The notes below the pieces were generated by a model. That model had not been told where the DNA came from. It saw only the letters and a program-made list of their open reading frames with translations, and did no database searches. This document shows, piece by piece, positions 52,120 to 62,600 of a stretch of 64,000 nucleotides of DNA. The first letter of the stretch is position 1. Every line of letters begins with the position of its first letter. Source of the DNA: Clostridiales bacterium (lineage in GTDB: Bacteria; Bacillota; Clostridia; Lachnospirales; Lachnospiraceae); assembly GCA_018376135.1 (NCBI GenBank), contig JAHABX010000003.1, positions 62,001 to 126,000 on the forward strand, given 5' to 3'. The translations under genes were made by a program, and so were the position numbers.

Positions 52120-53307
52120 TTATTCGATGATAGTAGCAACACGTCCTGAACCTACAGTTCTACCACCTTCACGAATAGCGAAGGTAAGACCCTGCTCCAT
52201 AGCGATCGGATGGATCAGCTCGATGCTCATCTCTACGTTATCGCCAGGCATGCACATCTCAACACCCTCTGGAAGGTTGCAGACACCAGTAACGTCAGTT
52301 GTTCTGAAGTAGAACTGCGGTCTATAGTTGTTGAAGAACGGAGTATGACGTCCACCCTCATCCTTGGTCAGTACGTAAACCTGAGCAGTGAATTTGGTGT
52401 GGCATTTAACAGTTCCCGGTTTGGTAAGAACCTGTCCACGAACGATCTCAGTTCTCTGAACACCACGAAGCAGTACACCGATGTTATCACCAGCCTGAGC
52501 CTCATCCAGAAGCTTACGGAACATCTCGATACCGGTAACAACAACTTTACGGGTCTCTTCTTTGATACCAACGATCTCAACTTCCTCGGATACATGAAGA
52601 ACACCACGCTCTACTCTACCAGTAGCAACGGTACCACGACCGGTAATGGAGAATACGTCCTCAACCGGCATCAGGAACGGCTGATCAGTTGCACGCTGCG
52701 GATCCGGAATATACTCGTCTACAGTGCTCATAAGCTCCATGATCTTGTCGCCCCACTCGCTCATCGGATCTTCCAGAGCTTTCAGAGCGGAACCTTTAAC
52801 GATCGGGCAGTCAGTGAAATCATACTCTTCAAGCTGCTCGGTAATCTCCATCTCAACCAGCTCAAGAAGCTCTTCATCGTCAACCATATCACATTTGTTC
52901 ATGAATACAACGATGTAAGGTACACCTACCTGACGGGACAGAAGGATGTGCTCTTTGGTCTGAGCCATAACACCATCAGTTGCAGCAACAACAAGAATAG
53001 CGCCATCCATCTGAGCTGCACCGGTGATCATGTTCTTAACGTAGTCAGCATGACCTGGGCAGTCAACGTGTGCATAATGTCTCTTCTCGGTCTCATACTC
53101 AACGTGAGAAGTAGAGATGGTGATACCACGCTCTCTCTCTTCCGGAGCCTTATCGATGTTCTCGAAATCAGTTGCAGTGTTACCGGCAACTCTCTCAGAG
53201 AGAACCTTGGTGATAGCTGCGGTCAGGGTTGTTTTACCATGGTCAACGTGACCGATGGTACCAATATTACAATGTGGTTTACTTCTGTCAAACTTAGCTT
53301 TTGCCAT
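52120..53307 (-). CDS. tuf: elongation factor Tu
   Basis: 395 residues from MAKAKFDRSKPHCNIG after TAAGGAGG. G motifs: GHVDHGKT, DCPGHADY, NKCD and SALKAL. It carries aminoacyl-tRNA to the ribosome. It is the last gene of the str operon with its own promoter in the fusA-tuf gap. Confidence 0.99.
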   Translation of the reverse strand: MAKAKFDRSKPHCNIGTIGHVDHGKTTLTAAITKVLSERVAGNTATDFENIDKAPEERERGITISTSHVEYETEKRHYAHVDCPGHADYVKNMITGAAQMDGAILVVAATDGVMAQTKEHILLSRQVGVPYIVVFMNKCDMVDDEELLELVEMEITEQLEEYDFTDCPIVKGSALKALEDPMSEWGDKIMELMSTVDEYIPDPQRATDQPFLMPVEDVFSITGRGTVATGRVERGVLHVSEEVEIVGIKEETRKVVVTGIEMFRKLLDEAQAGDNIGVLLRGVQRTEIVRGQVLTKPGTVKCHTKFTAQVYVLTKDEGGRHTPFFNNYRPQFYFRTTDVTGVCNLPEGVEMCMPGDNVEMSIELIHPIAMEQGLTFAIREGGRTVGSGRVATIIE

Positions 53308-53366
53308 TTTAATTTCCTCCTTAAACAAATAAACCTATACGCTTTTTACGCATTCCGCTATTTTAG

Positions 53367-53395
53367 ATTATATTTCAAACAGGCTTGTTTTGCAA
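53367..53395 (-). promoter_or_regulatory. internal promoter of tuf
   Basis: TTGCAA at 53395-53390, 17-base spacer, TATAAT at 53372-53367. An AGGCTTG/CAAGCCT hairpin overlaps the -35 region and spacer. Confidence 0.75.
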
Positions 53396-53408
53396 GCCTA
53401 TTTGTATT

Positions 53409-55526
53409 TTATTTTGCTTTTGCAGCAAGGACTTTCTCCTGTACACTCTTCGGAACCGGCTCATATTTCTCAAAGAACATGGAGTAGTTACCACGACCCT
53501 GAGTTCTGGAACGCAGGTCGGTTGCATAACCGAACATCTCGGACAGCGGCACAAATCCACGGATCATCTTACCTCCGCCGATATCGTCCATACCCTCGAT
53601 ACGTCCACGACGGGAGTTGATATCACCGATAACATCACCCATGTAGTCTTCCGGAGTAGTAACCTCAACCTTCATGATCGGCTCAAGAAGAACTGCTCCT
53701 GCCTTCTGCATAGCTTCCTTGAATGCCAGAGAACCGGCAATGTGGAATGCCATCTCAGAAGAGTCGACCTCATGATAGGAACCATCGAATACAGTTGCAT
53801 GAACACCCAGTACAGGGAATCCACCAAGAATACCTGCTTTGGAAGCCTCTTCGATACCTGCGCCGACTGCCGGGATGTACTCCTTCGGAATCGCACCACC
53901 AACAACGCTGGAATCAAATTTGAACAGCTCTTCGCCGTTGGCATCCATCGGCTCAAAGTGAACCTTACAGTGACCATACTGTCCACGTCCACCGGACTGT
54001 TTTGCATACTTGGAATCCACATCAACAGCCTTGGTAAAGGTCTCTTTGTAAGCAACCTGCGGAGCACCTACGTTTGCTTCTACCTTAAACTCACGAAGCA
54101 GACGGTCAACAATGATCTCCAGATGAAGCTCACCCATACCGGCAATAATGGTCTGACCGGTCTCCTGATCTGTATGAGCACGGAAAGTCGGATCTTCTTC
54201 AGCAAGCTTTGCGAGAGCCTCGCTCATCTTGCCCTGACCAGCCTTGGTCTTCGGCTCGATCGCCAGCTCGATAACCGGCTCCGGGAATTCCATGGACTCA
54301 AGGATTACCGGATGCTGCTCGTCACAGATGGTATCACCGGTTGTGGTGACCTTAAATCCAACTGCTGCTGCGATATCTCCGGAATAAACCTTATCCAGCT
54401 CCTGTCTCTTGTTTGCATGCATCTGAAGGATACGTCCAACACGCTCTTTCTTGCCCTTCGTGGAGTTCAGGACATAAGAACCGGAGTTCATGGTTCCTGA
54501 ATATACACGGAAGAATGCAAGCTTTCCTACGAACGGGTCAGTCATGATCTTAAATGCAAGTGCGGAGAACGGCTCCTCATCAGAAGAGTGTCTCACAGTT
54601 TCGTTTCCGTCCAGATCGGTTCCCTGAATTGCCGGAACATCCAGCGGAGACGGCATAAACTCTACAATTGCATCCAGAAGCTTCTGAACGCCTTTGTTTC
54701 TGTAAGCGGTACCGCAGCATACCGGAACAGCGGTACACTCGCAGGTTGCTTTTCTCAGCGCTACTTTCAGCGCTTCAACGGAAGGCTCTTCTCCTTCCAG
54801 ATACTCCATCATCAGATCGTCATCCAGCTCGCAGATCTTCTCTACCAGCTCTGTACGATACAGCTCTGCATCATCCTGCATATCCTCCGGGATGTCAACG
54901 ATGGAAATATCATCACCCTTATCATCGTTATAGATGTAAGCTTTCATCTCAAACAGATCGATAATGCCCTTGAACTCATCTTCCTTACCAATCGGAAGCT
55001 GAATGCAGATTGCATTCTTACCTAATCTGTTCTTAATCTGCTCTACTGCGCCGTAGAAATTTGCACCTAAAATGTCCATCTTATTGATGAATGCCATTCT
55101 CGGTACATTATAGGTGTCTGCCTGACGCCATACGTTCTCGGACTGCGGCTCAACGCCACCCTTTGCACAGAATACGCCGACAGCGCCATCCAGTACACGA
55201 AGGGAACGCTCTACCTCTACGGTAAAGTCAACATGGCCCGGGGTATCAATAATGTTGATACGATGCTCAAGAGCACCCGGTTTTGCTTTACAGTTCTCCT
55301 GTAAAGTCCAGTGACAGGTCGTAGCTGCAGAAGTGATGGTAATACCTCTCTCCTGTTCCTGCTCCATCCAGTCCATGGTAGCAGTTCCTTCATGAGTATC
55401 ACCAATCTTATAATTTACACCAGTGTAATACAGAATACGCTCGGTTGTGGTAGTCTTACCAGCATCGATATGAGCCATAATTCCGATATTTCTGGTTCTC
55501 TCCAACGGATATTCTCTTCCAGCCAA
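53409..55526 (-). CDS. fusA: elongation factor G
   Basis: 705 residues, normal length. It starts MAGREYPLERTRNIGIMAHIDAGKTTTTERILYYTG. G motifs: AHIDAGKT, DTPGHVDF and NKMD. Domain IV contains GRGQYGHCKVHFEP. It drives tRNA-mRNA translocation. Located between rpsG and tuf, SD AAGGAGG. Confidence 0.99.
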   Translation of the reverse strand: MAGREYPLERTRNIGIMAHIDAGKTTTTERILYYTGVNYKIGDTHEGTATMDWMEQEQERGITITSAATTCHWTLQENCKAKPGALEHRINIIDTPGHVDFTVEVERSLRVLDGAVGVFCAKGGVEPQSENVWRQADTYNVPRMAFINKMDILGANFYGAVEQIKNRLGKNAICIQLPIGKEDEFKGIIDLFEMKAYIYNDDKGDDISIVDIPEDMQDDAELYRTELVEKICELDDDLMMEYLEGEEPSVEALKVALRKATCECTAVPVCCGTAYRNKGVQKLLDAIVEFMPSPLDVPAIQGTDLDGNETVRHSSDEEPFSALAFKIMTDPFVGKLAFFRVYSGTMNSGSYVLNSTKGKKERVGRILQMHANKRQELDKVYSGDIAAAVGFKVTTTGDTICDEQHPVILESMEFPEPVIELAIEPKTKAGQGKMSEALAKLAEEDPTFRAHTDQETGQTIIAGMGELHLEIIVDRLLREFKVEANVGAPQVAYKETFTKAVDVDSKYAKQSGGRGQYGHCKVHFEPMDANGEELFKFDSSVVGGAIPKEYIPAVGAGIEEASKAGILGGFPVLGVHATVFDGSYHEVDSSEMAFHIAGSLAFKEAMQKAGAVLLEPIMKVEVTTPEDYMGDVIGDINSRRGRIEGMDDIGGGKMIRGFVPLSEMFGYATDLRSRTQGRGNYSMFFEKYEPVPKSVQEKVLAAKAK

Positions 55527-55572
55527 TGGATTTTCCTCCTTATACGAGTCACCAAACTAAGCTGCACACAGA

Positions 55573-56043
55573 TTAGAATCTGTAATGTGCGAATGCCTTG
55601 TTTGCTTCTGCCATTTTGTGCATGTCTTCTTTTCTCTTCACAGCTGCACCAGTATTGTTTGCTGCATCCATGATCTCGTTTGCCAGTCTCTCTTCCATGG
55701 TCTTCTCGCCTCTTTTACGGGAGAACATGGTCAACCAGCGAAGTGCTAATGCCTGACGACGATCTGCTCTAACCTCGATCGGCACCTGATAAGTAGCACC
55801 ACCGATACGTCTAGCTTTTACTTCGAGAACCGGCATGATGTTGTTCATAGCCTCTTCAAATACCTCTAAAGCTGGCTTCTCGGTCTTTGCTTCTACTCTG
55901 GCGAATGCTCCGTATACAATCTTCTGTGCTACACCCTTCTTACCATCAAGCATGATGTTGTTGATAAGCTTGGTAACCACTTTATTATTGTACATTGGAT
56001 CTGCCAATACGTCTCTTTTCTGAGTATGTCCTTTACGTGGCAC
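55573..56043 (-). CDS. rpsG: 30S ribosomal protein S7
   Basis: 156 residues from a GTG start (PRKGHTQKRDVLADPMYNNKVVTKLIN) with AAGGAGGG upstream. The motif RRIGGATYQVPIEVRADRRQALALRWL is the S7 signature. It nucleates assembly of the 30S head. It is preceded by an unusually long gap after rpsL. Confidence 0.99.
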   Translation of the reverse strand: MPRKGHTQKRDVLADPMYNNKVVTKLINNIMLDGKKGVAQKIVYGAFARVEAKTEKPALEVFEEAMNNIMPVLEVKARRIGGATYQVPIEVRADRRQALALRWLTMFSRKRGEKTMEERLANEIMDAANNTGAAVKRKEDMHKMAEANKAFAHYRF

Positions 56044-56313
56044 GGTACTTCCCTCCTTAATACGTGGTTATCGAATATTTCGATAAAATTCACTCTTTAA
56101 TTCATCGGTACTCACATGTGTCGTTCTACGTGTGTTCGTGCTGGTAATCCCTCTATTATCAAACCCGCAGTCATAGGTTCGGATGAACTCCGGCACAAGG
56201 TGACGCGTCTGCGTACCCAACAATCATAGTTCTGTTTGTGATACTTTTATTACTGTTTACTAAAAAGATCCGGCCGCTTCGCAGCTGCCGCACGGATGTG
56301 CTTTCAGATCTTC
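56044..56313 (-). other. long rpsL-rpsG intercistronic region
   Basis: 270 bases with no gene. Just after rpsL the minus strand shows GC-rich pairing (GGCAGCT-GCGA-AGCGGCC with one mismatch) followed by GGATCTTTTTAG, which could act as an attenuator. The half near rpsG has no clear promoter. A role in S7 feedback, known for E. coli, is possible but unsupported. Confidence 0.4.
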
Positions 56314-56736
56314 TTATTTCTTAGCGTCTTTTGGTCTCTTCGCACCATATTTGGAACGAGCCTGACGTCTCTTTGCAACGCCTGCAGTATCCAGTGTACC
56401 ACGTACGATGTGATATCTGGTACCTGGTAAGTCTTTTACTCTGCCACCACGGATCAGAACAACGCTGTGCTCCTGAAGGTTGTGACCTTCTCCCGGGATA
56501 TAGCTGGTAACTTCAATACCATTGGAAAGACGAACTCTGGCGATTTTTCTAAGAGCAGAGTTTGGCTTCTTAGGGGTCGCGGTCTTAACTGCGGTACATA
56601 CACCACGCTTCTGCGGTGCGGATACGTCGGTCGGCTTCTTCTTTAAAGAGTTGAATCCTTTCTGAAGAGCTGGTGCAGTAGACTTTTTAACAGATGTCTG
56701 TCTTCCTTTTCTTACTAACTGGTTGAATGTTGGCAT
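56314..56736 (-). CDS. rpsL: 30S ribosomal protein S12
   Basis: 140 residues starting MPTFNQLVRKGRQ after AGGAGG. Contains KKPNSALRKIARVRL (the loop with the streptomycin-related Lys, unchanged) and PGEGHNLQEHSVVLIRGGRVKDLPG. First gene of the str operon in this genome, with a consensus promoter of its own. Confidence 0.99.
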   Translation of the reverse strand: MPTFNQLVRKGRQTSVKKSTAPALQKGFNSLKKKPTDVSAPQKRGVCTAVKTATPKKPNSALRKIARVRLSNGIEVTSYIPGEGHNLQEHSVVLIRGGRVKDLPGTRYHIVRGTLDTAGVAKRRQARSKYGAKRPKDAKK

Positions 56737-56841
56737 TCCTTTCACCTCCTGCATATTTTGTGGCAGGTCTATCCTGCGAATATGACTGCTGTCTTTCAGA
56801 CTTGCTGAAATACACACGTATCAAAATACGCATGCTAGATT

Positions 56842-56870
56842 ATTATATAAAAGCCCAACGGGCTTGTCAA
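56842..56870 (-). promoter_or_regulatory. consensus promoter of the str operon
   Basis: TTGACA at 56870-56865, 17-base spacer, TATAAT at 56847-56842: both perfect. The spacer contains AGCCCG-TTG-GGCT, a small hairpin. The leader before rpsL is about 100 bases. Confidence 0.93.
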
Positions 56871-56955
56871 GCGGTTTTATTCCCAAATTTACCGCAATTA
56901 TCACTATTATTTCTCAGTAAACGGACATGTCTGCTGACACAAACATCATCGAGCA

Positions 56956-57816
56956 TTAATAAAAGATCTGTGTCAAAGGTGAATTCTCATCCAGGATCAG
57001 TGTCTTCTGTTCTCCCTGCATGGTAACTCTTGCTGCATCAAGAGAACGCAGGAACAGATAGAAGTCCGCTTTCTCCGGATCATTATATGCTTCGCTCATA
57101 ATGCGCATGTATTCAGCCTCGCCCTTTGCAACGATCTCTGCCGCTTCCGCATCTGCCTGTGACTGCATGATCAAGATCTCGGCACTGGTATCATTGGCAA
57201 TCTCCTTCGCCTCTTCCTCTCCCTCAGCCTGATAGGTCGCAGCAATATTATTGCGCTCGGAAATCATACGCTCATAGACTGCCGCCTTATTCTCATCCGG
57301 CAGATCCAGGGATTTGGTCTCGATCGCCAGCAGCCTGATCCCATACTGATTCAGTGTATCGCCCACATTGTTCTTGATCGCAGCGGCAAGCTCTCCGTCT
57401 CTTCCGGAGATGACTTCCTCCTGGCTGAGACTGCTGATCACGTTCTTCAGACTGTTGTATACGATCGTATCAATCCGGTACTCTGCATTGCTGGTCTGAG
57501 CGCTCAGCGTCTGGGTAAACTTCTGCGGATCTTCTATTCTCCAGAGCACAAAGCAGTCCGCGATCATGGACTTTTTGTCCTTGGTCATCACATCACTGAC
57601 CGCCAGATCATAGAGAAGGACTGTATTTTTGATCTTCTCAGAGGTCTGTATAAACGGGATCTTGAAGGACAGTCCCGGATTTTCTCTGATAGAAACGATC
57701 TTTCCGAACTGCTTTACAACGGTGAATTCGTCCGGATATGTAATGATGGCGCAGGAATTCACAACCAGAAAAAATACTACAACTACAAGCGCCAGCGGCT
57801 TCCATATTTTCTTCAT
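56956..57816 (-). CDS. hflC: SPFH-domain protease modulator HflC
   Basis: 286 residues from MKKIWKPLALVVVVFF; a longer start at 57840 would overlap hflK and lacks an SD, whereas GAGGAGG lies 12 bases upstream of this one. One N-terminal helix, an SPFH/band 7 domain (VVKQFGKIVSIRENPGLSFKIPFIQ) and a helical, Ala/Glu-rich end (AEGEEEAKEIANDTSAEILIMQSQADAEA). With HflK it forms a membrane complex that in other bacteria restrains FtsH. It lies upstream of the str promoter. Confidence 0.92.
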   Translation of the reverse strand: MKKIWKPLALVVVVFFLVVNSCAIITYPDEFTVVKQFGKIVSIRENPGLSFKIPFIQTSEKIKNTVLLYDLAVSDVMTKDKKSMIADCFVLWRIEDPQKFTQTLSAQTSNAEYRIDTIVYNSLKNVISSLSQEEVISGRDGELAAAIKNNVGDTLNQYGIRLLAIETKSLDLPDENKAAVYERMISERNNIAATYQAEGEEEAKEIANDTSAEILIMQSQADAEAAEIVAKGEAEYMRIMSEAYNDPEKADFYLFLRSLDAARVTMQGEQKTLILDENSPLTQIFY

Positions 57817-57817
57817 C

Positions 57818-58846
57818 TTATTCTGCTGCCTCCTCATCATTGTCTGTATTCTCAGTTTCTACATTCACAGAGCTGAACTCCTCCAGCGGGAGAAGCGTCT
57901 GAGTCGTACCGTCTCCGTTCTGGATAATGACCTTCATATCCGGAAGGATCTCCTCCATGGTCTCATAGAACATTCTCTGCTTTGTTACCAGAGGATATTT
58001 TACATATTCATTATACAGCTCATTCAGCCGCGCCACCTGTCCCTTTGCTTCATTAATGCGCTCTTCCGCCTCTGCGTTAGCCATCTTAATGGTCTCGTCC
58101 GCTTCCGCACGGGCTGCCGGGATATCCTCGTTCCGCTTCTGGTTTGCCCGGTTAATAGAAGTCTCTTTTCCCTGCTTTGCATTCTCCACATTCTTAAAGG
58201 CATCGATAACTTCTGTGGTAGGCGGCTCTGCATCCTGGATCGTAATATTCACAAGCTGGATCCCGATATCCTCCGTCTCCAGACGGGTCATGATCTTCTC
58301 CTTGATGGAAGACTGTATCTCGCTCTTACCGGTCGTAATGACGCTGTCCACATCATACAGACCGATGGTATCTCTGATATAGCTCTGGGTCAGCATCTTC
58401 AGAATACCAATAGGATCTTCTGATGCATAGAGATATTTGACCGGATCCGTCACACGGTATTCCACATAGAAATCCACATTTACAAAGTTATAATCCCTGG
58501 TGATCATAAAGGATTCCGCTTCCATATACTCCTCCGACTCGCCGCCGTAGCCCACCGGGAAACCGTTGATGGTCTTGGGAACCTTGTTCAGAAGCTGCAC
58601 TACAGGCACCTTCACATGAATTCCCGGCTCCTCCACGATCTTCGGCACTCCAAAGGTAGTCACCACCGCATACTCGTTCTCCTTCAGCGAATAGACGGAT
58701 CCTACTGCAATGTAGACTGCCAGAAGGATCAGTACGATCACCGCGGCTGCTGTGCCGGCCTTCTTCCCCAGCTTTTTCAACGAATTGCCCGGAGTCACAT
58801 TCACATTGTCATTTTCCACTGTCTGCTTTGCTTTTCTACGAAACAC
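57818..58846 (-). CDS. hflK: SPFH-domain protease modulator HflK
   Basis: 342 residues from a GTG start with GGAGGGAATGCA upstream. A short cytosolic N-terminus, one helix (TAAAVIVLILLAVYIAVG), a band 7 domain (ENEYAVVTTFGVPKIVEEPGIHVKVPV), and a coiled Ala/Glu-rich part (AARAEADETIKMANAEAEERINEAKGQVARLNELYNEY). It partners HflC, whose gene follows after one base. Rarely found between rpoC and rpsL. Confidence 0.92.
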   Translation of the reverse strand: MFRRKAKQTVENDNVNVTPGNSLKKLGKKAGTAAAVIVLILLAVYIAVGSVYSLKENEYAVVTTFGVPKIVEEPGIHVKVPVVQLLNKVPKTINGFPVGYGGESEEYMEAESFMITRDYNFVNVDFYVEYRVTDPVKYLYASEDPIGILKMLTQSYIRDTIGLYDVDSVITTGKSEIQSSIKEKIMTRLETEDIGIQLVNITIQDAEPPTTEVIDAFKNVENAKQGKETSINRANQKRNEDIPAARAEADETIKMANAEAEERINEAKGQVARLNELYNEYVKYPLVTKQRMFYETMEEILPDMKVIIQNGDGTTQTLLPLEEFSSVNVETENTDNDEEAAE

Positions 58847-58879
58847 TGCATTCCCTCCTGCATAAAATAGTATGCAGTA

Positions 58880-58908
58880 ATCATATCATACTCCATACAG
58901 CGTGTCAT
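58880..58908 (-). promoter_or_regulatory. promoter of hflK-hflC
   Basis: ATGACA at 58908-58903, 17-base spacer, TATGAT at 58885-58880. Confidence 0.7.
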
Positions 58909-58962
58909 CTGACACTTTCTCTTTTCTGTTACACCGGTATTCTTAATATTTCCTTAATTCAC

Positions 58963-58991
58963 TGGACAAGTGGAGCCTTTGGTGCTATGAT
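58963..58991 (+). promoter_or_regulatory. promoter of the VanZ-like gene near rpoC
   Basis: TGGACA at 58963-58968, 17-base spacer, TATGAT at 58986-58991, then SD AAAAAGGAG. Confidence 0.75.
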
Positions 58992-59022
58992 AGGTCAAAC
59001 TTTTAAAAAGGAGCTTTTTTCA

Positions 59023-59547
59023 ATGCTGAGGACATTTTTAAGGGCACTTCTGAAGCCTTTTTCTTTTGTTCCGGCGATTATGATGATGTATCTGATCTAC
59101 TCATTTTCCGCTCAGGATGGTACTGTATCCGGAAACCTGAGCTATCGGATCAGTGAGATCATCATCGAATCGGCGGACGAAGCATTTGAGTTAAACTGGT
59201 CGGACAGCGAGATCGACTACTATATAGAACGAATCCATTATCCGGTCAGAAAGCTGGCACATATGACAGAATATTTTCTGCTTGCCATCTCTGTATCCTT
59301 CCCCCTTTATGTCTATGGGGTCCGGGGACTGTGGCTTCCAATCCTTGCCGGAGGCATCTGTGTGGGATTCGCCTCGCTGGATGAGTACCACCAGTCCTTC
59401 GTGGCAGGAAGAGGACCCTCCAAAAAGGATGTGGCGATCGACAGTATCGGAATCGCCATCGGTGTACTGATGGTACAGTTTATCTGTTTTCTCGGACGGA
59501 TCACCGTCTTCCGCCCTCTGGCAAGACGAAAAAAAGAACACCGCTGA
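59023..59547 (+). CDS. VanZ-like family membrane protein
   Basis: 174 residues from the ATG after AAAAAGGAG. Features of the VanZ-like group: YLIYSFSAQDGTVSG, VRKLAHMTEYFLLAIS and the C-terminal half with ASLDEYHQSFVAGRGPSKKDVAIDSIGIAIGV. The DEYHQ...R..S..DV..N/D pattern is characteristic. Four predicted helices. Function in this location is unknown; the family is linked to envelope or antibiotic tolerance. It is the only plus-strand gene in the block from tuf to rpoB and ends at the shared terminator. Confidence 0.9.
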   Translation: MLRTFLRALLKPFSFVPAIMMMYLIYSFSAQDGTVSGNLSYRISEIIIESADEAFELNWSDSEIDYYIERIHYPVRKLAHMTEYFLLAISVSFPLYVYGVRGLWLPILAGGICVGFASLDEYHQSFVAGRGPSKKDVAIDSIGIAIGVLMVQFICFLGRITVFRPLARRKKEHR

Positions 59548-59563
59548 CGCGGTGTTCTTTTTT
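59534..59563. terminator. bidirectional terminator between the VanZ-like gene and rpoC
   Basis: An 11-bp perfect stem AAGAACACCGC/GCGGTGTTCTT with loop TGAC holding the VanZ-like stop; A-rich and T-rich tails on both sides. Confidence 0.95.
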
Positions 59564-59611
59564 ATTGAAATATCAGCCTGATGCTGCGAATCACTTCATC
59601 TTCTCGCGATT

Positions 59612-62600
59612 TTATTCTTCCTCGCTTAAAACAAGCTCTTCTTCTGTATCCAGAATATCATCCTCTTCTTCCAGATCCAGAATCGGCTCCTCTAACTGCT
59701 CATCCAGTTCCTCTTCTGCTTCCGTGTACTCTTCTTCCACATCCGTATTCAGCTTCACATCACGATACCGCTTCATACCCGTACCAGCCGGAATCAGCTT
59801 ACCAATGATAACATTTTCCTTCAGACCAATCAGCGGATCGATCTTTCCTTTGATCGCTGCCTCGGTAAGAACCTTGGTCGTCTCCTGGAAGGATGCTGCT
59901 GACAGGAAGGAGTTCGTTGCCAGAGACGCCTTGGTAATACCAAGCAGTACCTGCTTTCCTTCTGCCGGAACCTTTCCTTCTGCCTCCAACTGCTCATTCA
60001 TATCCTCAAAGTCAAGGATATCAACCAGAGTACCAGGCAGGAACTCGCTGTCTCCATTGTCCTCGATGCGGATCTTCTTCAGCATCTGACGCACGATCAT
60101 CTCGATATGCTTATCGTTGATCTCAACACCCTGCAGACGGTAAACTCTCTGTACCTCCTGAAGCAGATAATCCTGCACTGCACGCACACCCTTGATCTTC
60201 AGGATGTCATGAGGATTGATGCTTCCTTCTGTCAGTGCGTCACCCGCCTCAACGAAGGTTCCGTCCATGATCTTGATTCTGGAATCGAACGGAATCAGGT
60301 ATGTCTTCGCCTCTCCTGTCTCGGAGTTGTTCACGATGATCTCACGCTTCTTCTTCATGTCGTTGATGGTGGCAAGACCTGCGATCTCGGTAACGATTGC
60401 AAGACCCTTCGGCTTTCTTGCCTCAAAAAGCTCCTCGACACGGGGAAGACCCTGCGTAATATCTCCACCTGCCACACCACCGGTATGGAAGGTACGCATG
60501 GTAAGCTGTGTACCCGGCTCACCGATAGACTGTGCAGCGATGATACCTACGGTCTCACCTACCTGAACTGCCTCGCCGGTTGCCATGTTCGCACCGTAGC
60601 ACTTTGCACAGACACCAATATGGGAACGACAGGTAAGCGCTGTACGGATCTTCACCTTTTCAAGCGGATTTCCGTTTTTATCCACACCATATTTCGCAAC
60701 TGCAGCTGCACGCTTCGGTGTGATCATATGGTTTGCCTTTACAAGAACATTGCCATCCTTATCACAGATGGTCTCTGCCGCAAAACGTCCGGTCATACGC
60801 TCCTGAAGAGATTCGATCATCTCCTTACCGTCTGTAAATGCGGTGATCTCCATTCCCGGAATCTCTTTGCCCTCGCTGCAGTCCGTCTCACGGATGATCA
60901 GCTCCTGAGACACATCAACCAGACGTCTGGTCAGGTAACCGGAGTCAGCGGTACGAAGCGCCGTATCGGACAGACCTTTACGTGCACCATGTGCGGACAT
61001 GAAGTACTCCAGTACGTCCAGACCTTCACGGAAGTTGGACTTGATTGGGAGCTCGATGGTGTGTCCGGTGGTATCTGCCATCAGACCACGCATACCGGCA
61101 AGCTGTTTGATCTGCTTATCAGAACCTCGCGCACCGGAGTCAGCCATCATGAAGATGTTGTTGTACTTATCCAGACCATCCAGCAGCGCCTTGGTCAGAA
61201 TCGCGTCCGTTTCCTTCCAGGTCTCCACAACCTCTTTGTAACGCTCTTCCTCAGTGATCTTACCGCGCTTGTAGTTGCGGGTGATCTTATCCACCGTATC
61301 CTGTGCTTTCTTGATCAGCTCCGGCTTTTCAGGCGGCACCGTCATATCGGAAATAGATACGGTCATAGCTGCTCTGGTGGAATATTTATAACCCATTGCC
61401 TTAATGTCATCCAGAACCTCTGCAGTCACAGTAGCTCCATGGGTATTGATAACCTTCTCGAGGATCTGCTTCAGACCCTTCTTGCCTACGTGGAAGTCAA
61501 CCTCCGGCTTCAGCTCGTTGCCCGGAATGCTTCTGTCCACGAAGCCAAGATCCTGCGGCAGGATCTCATTGAAGATAAAACGTCCAAGGGTGGACTCTTC
61601 TGTATTGCTCAGTACCGTACCGTCTGCCAGCTTCTTCTTAACACGGACTTTGATACGGGTCTGCAGGGTCAGCGCCCCGTTCTCGTATGCAAGGATCGCT
61701 TCATTGACACTCTTGAATGCTTTTCCTTCGCCAAGTGCCCCCGGTCTCTCCTGCGTCAGATAGTAAATACCAAGAACCATATCCTGAGAAGGAACGGCTA
61801 CCGGACCGCCATCAGACGGCTTCAGCAGGTTGTTCGGAGAAAGCAGAAGGAAACGGCACTCTGCCTGTGCTTCCACAGACAACGGCAGATGAACTGCCAT
61901 CTGGTCTCCGTCGAAGTCCGCATTGAACGCGGTACATACCAGCGGATGCAGCTTGATCGCCTTACCTTCTACCAGGATCGGCTCAAATGCCTGAATACCC
62001 AGTCTGTGCAGCGTAGGTGCACGGTTCAGCATAACCGGATGTTCTTTGATAACATCCTCAAGTACGTCCCACACCTCGGTCTGAAGGCGCTCTACCATCT
62101 TCTTCGCACTCTTGATATTGTGTGCAGAACCGTTAGCAACCAGCTCCTTCATAACGAACGGCTTGAACAGCTCGATCGCCATCTCCTTCGGAAGACCGCA
62201 CTGGTAGATCTTCAGCTCCGGTCCTACGACGATAACGGAACGTCCGGAGTAGTCAACACGTTTTCCCAGAAGGTTCTGACGGAAACGTCCGGATTTACCC
62301 TTTAACATGTCAGAGAGGGACTTCAGGGCACGGTTGCCCGGTCCGGTAACCGGACGTCCTCTTCTGCCGTTATCGATGAGCGCATCCACTGCCTCCTGGA
62401 GCATACGCTTCTCGTTGCGGACAATGATATCCGGAGCGCCCAGGTCAAGCAGTCTCTGCAGACGGTTGTTGCGGTTGATGATTCTTCTATATAAATCATT
62501 CAGGTCAGAGGTGGCAAAACGTCCGCCATCCAGCTGAACCATTGGACGAAGATCCGGCGGAATGACCGGGATCGCATCCATGATCATCCACTCCGGCTTA

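Noticed and set aside
52210..53487. A 425-residue open frame on the plus strand over tuf
   Set aside because: It covers conserved tuf codons on the other strand and has no SD. Its product resembles no protein.
60107..62305. A 732-residue open frame on the plus strand inside rpoC
   Set aside because: It is antisense to a fully conserved gene, has no SD or promoter, and its product is Cys/His/Leu-rich with no domain; it arises from codon bias of the opposite strand.
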